Both the position numbers and the translations under genes were made by a program. DNA of 6,082 bases, from positions 1 to 6,082 of the forward strand of contig CACXHH010000084.1 in the NCBI GenBank assembly GCA_902767455.1, given 5' to 3'. Each line of letters starts with the position of its first letter. The stretch's first letter is position 1. The notes beneath the pieces are model-generated. The model ran no database searches. It was not told the origin of the DNA and was given only the letters and a program-made list of their open reading frames with translations. Source of the DNA: an uncultured Eubacteriales bacterium. GTDB taxonomy: Bacteria > Bacillota > Clostridia > Christensenellales > Borkfalkiaceae. Below, one piece after another: positions 5,545-6,082 of this stretch.

Positions 5545-5606
5545 CCTCCTACTATAATTGGTAACTTTCACTGTATAACTTCGTATTTTTCGGAAAAGAA
5601 AAAATG
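5317..5606. repeat. spacer family c of the array: AACTTCGTATTTTTC motif
   Basis: The DNA after copies 5 and 9 shares AACTTCGTATTTTTC followed by a G- and A-rich stretch (5325-5339 and 5578-5592). In the first occurrence TATTTT and AAAATA form a small palindrome. The spacer after copy 7 may be a more diverged member. Confidence 0.6.
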
Positions 5607-5693
5607 CCCCTCTATAATAAGGGGACATTTGACGATAGGTTTTACAAGGTTTTTAATAAAAAAGTTACCTGAATTTTTTTAACAACCGCATAC

Positions 5694-5727
5694 AAAAAGG
5701 AAGCCTGACTATTGTCAAACTTCCTTT
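5694..5727 (-). terminator. Rho-independent terminator for the gene at the right edge
   Basis: AAAGGAAG (5696-5703) pairs with CTTCCTTT (5720-5727), with an internal loop and an inner GAC (5707-5709) / GTC (5714-5716) helix closing a 4-base loop. Read on the minus strand, the stem runs into TTTTTG. It lies about 65 bases beyond the stop of the 5793-6068 gene and separates it from the repeat array. From 5632 to 5690 I see only A/T-rich DNA. Confidence 0.75.
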
Positions 5728-5792
5728 CCTATTGATATGAAATTGTTGTATTATTCTATTTCTGACTATTTGTATGAATTTCAATTGTTCTC

Positions 5793-6082
5793 TTAAATCT
5801 TATCTCCGTTGAAAACGATTTGTTCCGCCAAGTTTACTTCGACAGATTTTCCGTTTTTTATATCGAACCAAGATATACAATTCTTATATCTATCCGTCAA
5901 GCAAAGAATTCGTTGATTATTTGAGCCAAGCAAGCGCCTTTTCTGCTCGGGGTCATCAAAACGATATTCTCCATCGAGAACAATATCACAACCGGTATGG
6001 TTAGCACGGGCGCATACATAGGTGCGTCCGTGCGTCATAGTATTATGGTGAGCGCAAACGATAACCATTAAAAGAATAGTCA
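5793..6082 (-). CDS. unrecognised protein, probably truncated by the window edge
   Basis: I do not recognise this protein. From the ATG at 6068 it has 91 residues, but the frame stays open to the right edge and there is no ribosome binding site before that ATG, so the true start may lie outside the window. The visible N-terminal part is rich in Cys and His (C-A-H-H near 5-8, then H, C-A-R-A-N-H and C-D by residue 28). The middle is polar (D-D-P-E-Q-K-R-R) and the C-terminal half looks beta-rich (I-S-W-F-D-I-K-N-G-K-S-V-E-V-N). No transmembrane segment is evident. The Cys/His pattern could bind metal or could be the core of a small folded domain; neither is supported further. A terminator follows at 5694-5727. 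Whether it is cargo of the element or host chromosome is unknown. Confidence 0.55.
   Translation of the reverse strand, partial: TILLMVIVCAHHNTMTHGRTYVCARANHTGCDIVLDGEYRFDDPEQKRRLLGSNNQRILCLTDRYKNCISWFDIKNGKSVEVNLAEQIVFNGDKI

Larger units (their letters stand above)
5011..5631. repeat. array of ten degenerate ~20-bp interspersed repeats
   Basis: Ten related elements recur across this gene-free stretch, all in the same orientation. Their GG cores begin at 5024, 5094, 5160, 5232, 5307, 5367, 5442, 5496, 5560 and 5623, giving spacings of 70, 66, 72, 75, 60, 75, 54, 64 and 63 bases. One flavour resembles CCTCTACTATAATTGGAAAC (copies 2, 3, 6, 8, 9). The other resembles CCTCACTATATATGGACAA (copies 1, 4, 5, 7, 10). 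The DNA between them also falls into families, so it is not a CRISPR array: repeats are degenerate and spacers are related. On the minus strand most copies carry a TATAGT-like core just after TCCA. Open frames here encode periodic peptides that merely translate the repeat and lack ribosome binding sites. Possible roles are regulatory sites, replication iterons, a structured RNA or a dispersed repeat family. Confidence 0.85.

Noticed and set aside
5011..5631. CRISPR array.
   Set aside because: Repeats differ from copy to copy, spacers are related to each other and vary in length, and no cas gene is present.
5022..5682. Plus-strand open frames with repeated T-I-I-G-N and G-G-V-F units.
   Set aside because: These are translations of the repeat array without start signals; AT-rich repeats leave frames open by chance.

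Overview
The window looks chromosomal from a low-to-mid GC Firmicute, probably a gut Clostridia lineage. The basis is strong AAGGAG-type ribosome binding sites, tRNA genes with an encoded CCA, and a mobile element built from Tn4451/Tn5397-type parts (TndX/TnpX-like recombinase, TnpV, TnpW). The species cannot be fixed from the sequence.

Layout, left to right. (1) 1-955, plus strand, core genome: the last codons of dxs (1-deoxy-D-xylulose-5-phosphate synthase) overlap by ATGA the start of an S4-domain RluA-type pseudouridine synthase. (2) 1005-1422, plus strand: a good promoter drives a four-gene tRNA operon, Val(TAC)-Gly(GCC)-Cys(GCA)-Leu(CAA). An imperfect inverted repeat abuts the Leu gene, followed by a 13-bp-stem terminator shared with the convergent recombinase gene. 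(3) 1509-4052, minus strand: an integration module transcribed toward the tRNAs in the order tnpV, a small basic RHH-like protein, tnpW, then a large serine recombinase. It has a near-consensus promoter with a 14-bp perfect palindrome at the predicted start of transcription. (4) 4053-4249: a gap with inverted repeats. (5) 4250-4990, minus strand: a gene for a tandem DUF6291-like protein, broken at the domain junction by one extra base, preceded by a 9-codon leader ORF ending in a hairpin. (6) 5011-5631: no credible gene, but an array of ten degenerate copies of a ~20-bp element spaced 54-75 bp apart, with the intervening DNA falling into recurring families. (7) 5694-6082, minus strand: a terminator and an unrecognised gene running to, and probably past, the right edge.

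Interpretation: a TndX/TnpX-type integrative element probably sits just downstream of the tRNA operon, with its left end between about 1420 and 1508; its right end is not identifiable. TnpV, TnpW, the RHH-like protein and the recombinase form one short operon that probably controls excision and insertion. The most unusual feature is the interspersed repeat array upstream of the DUF6291-like gene. Each copy carries a TATAGT-like core on the minus strand, and the copy nearest the gene is placed where its -10 box would be. Whether the array is a regulatory region, an iteron-type origin, a structured RNA or a dispersed chromosomal repeat family cannot be settled from this sequence.
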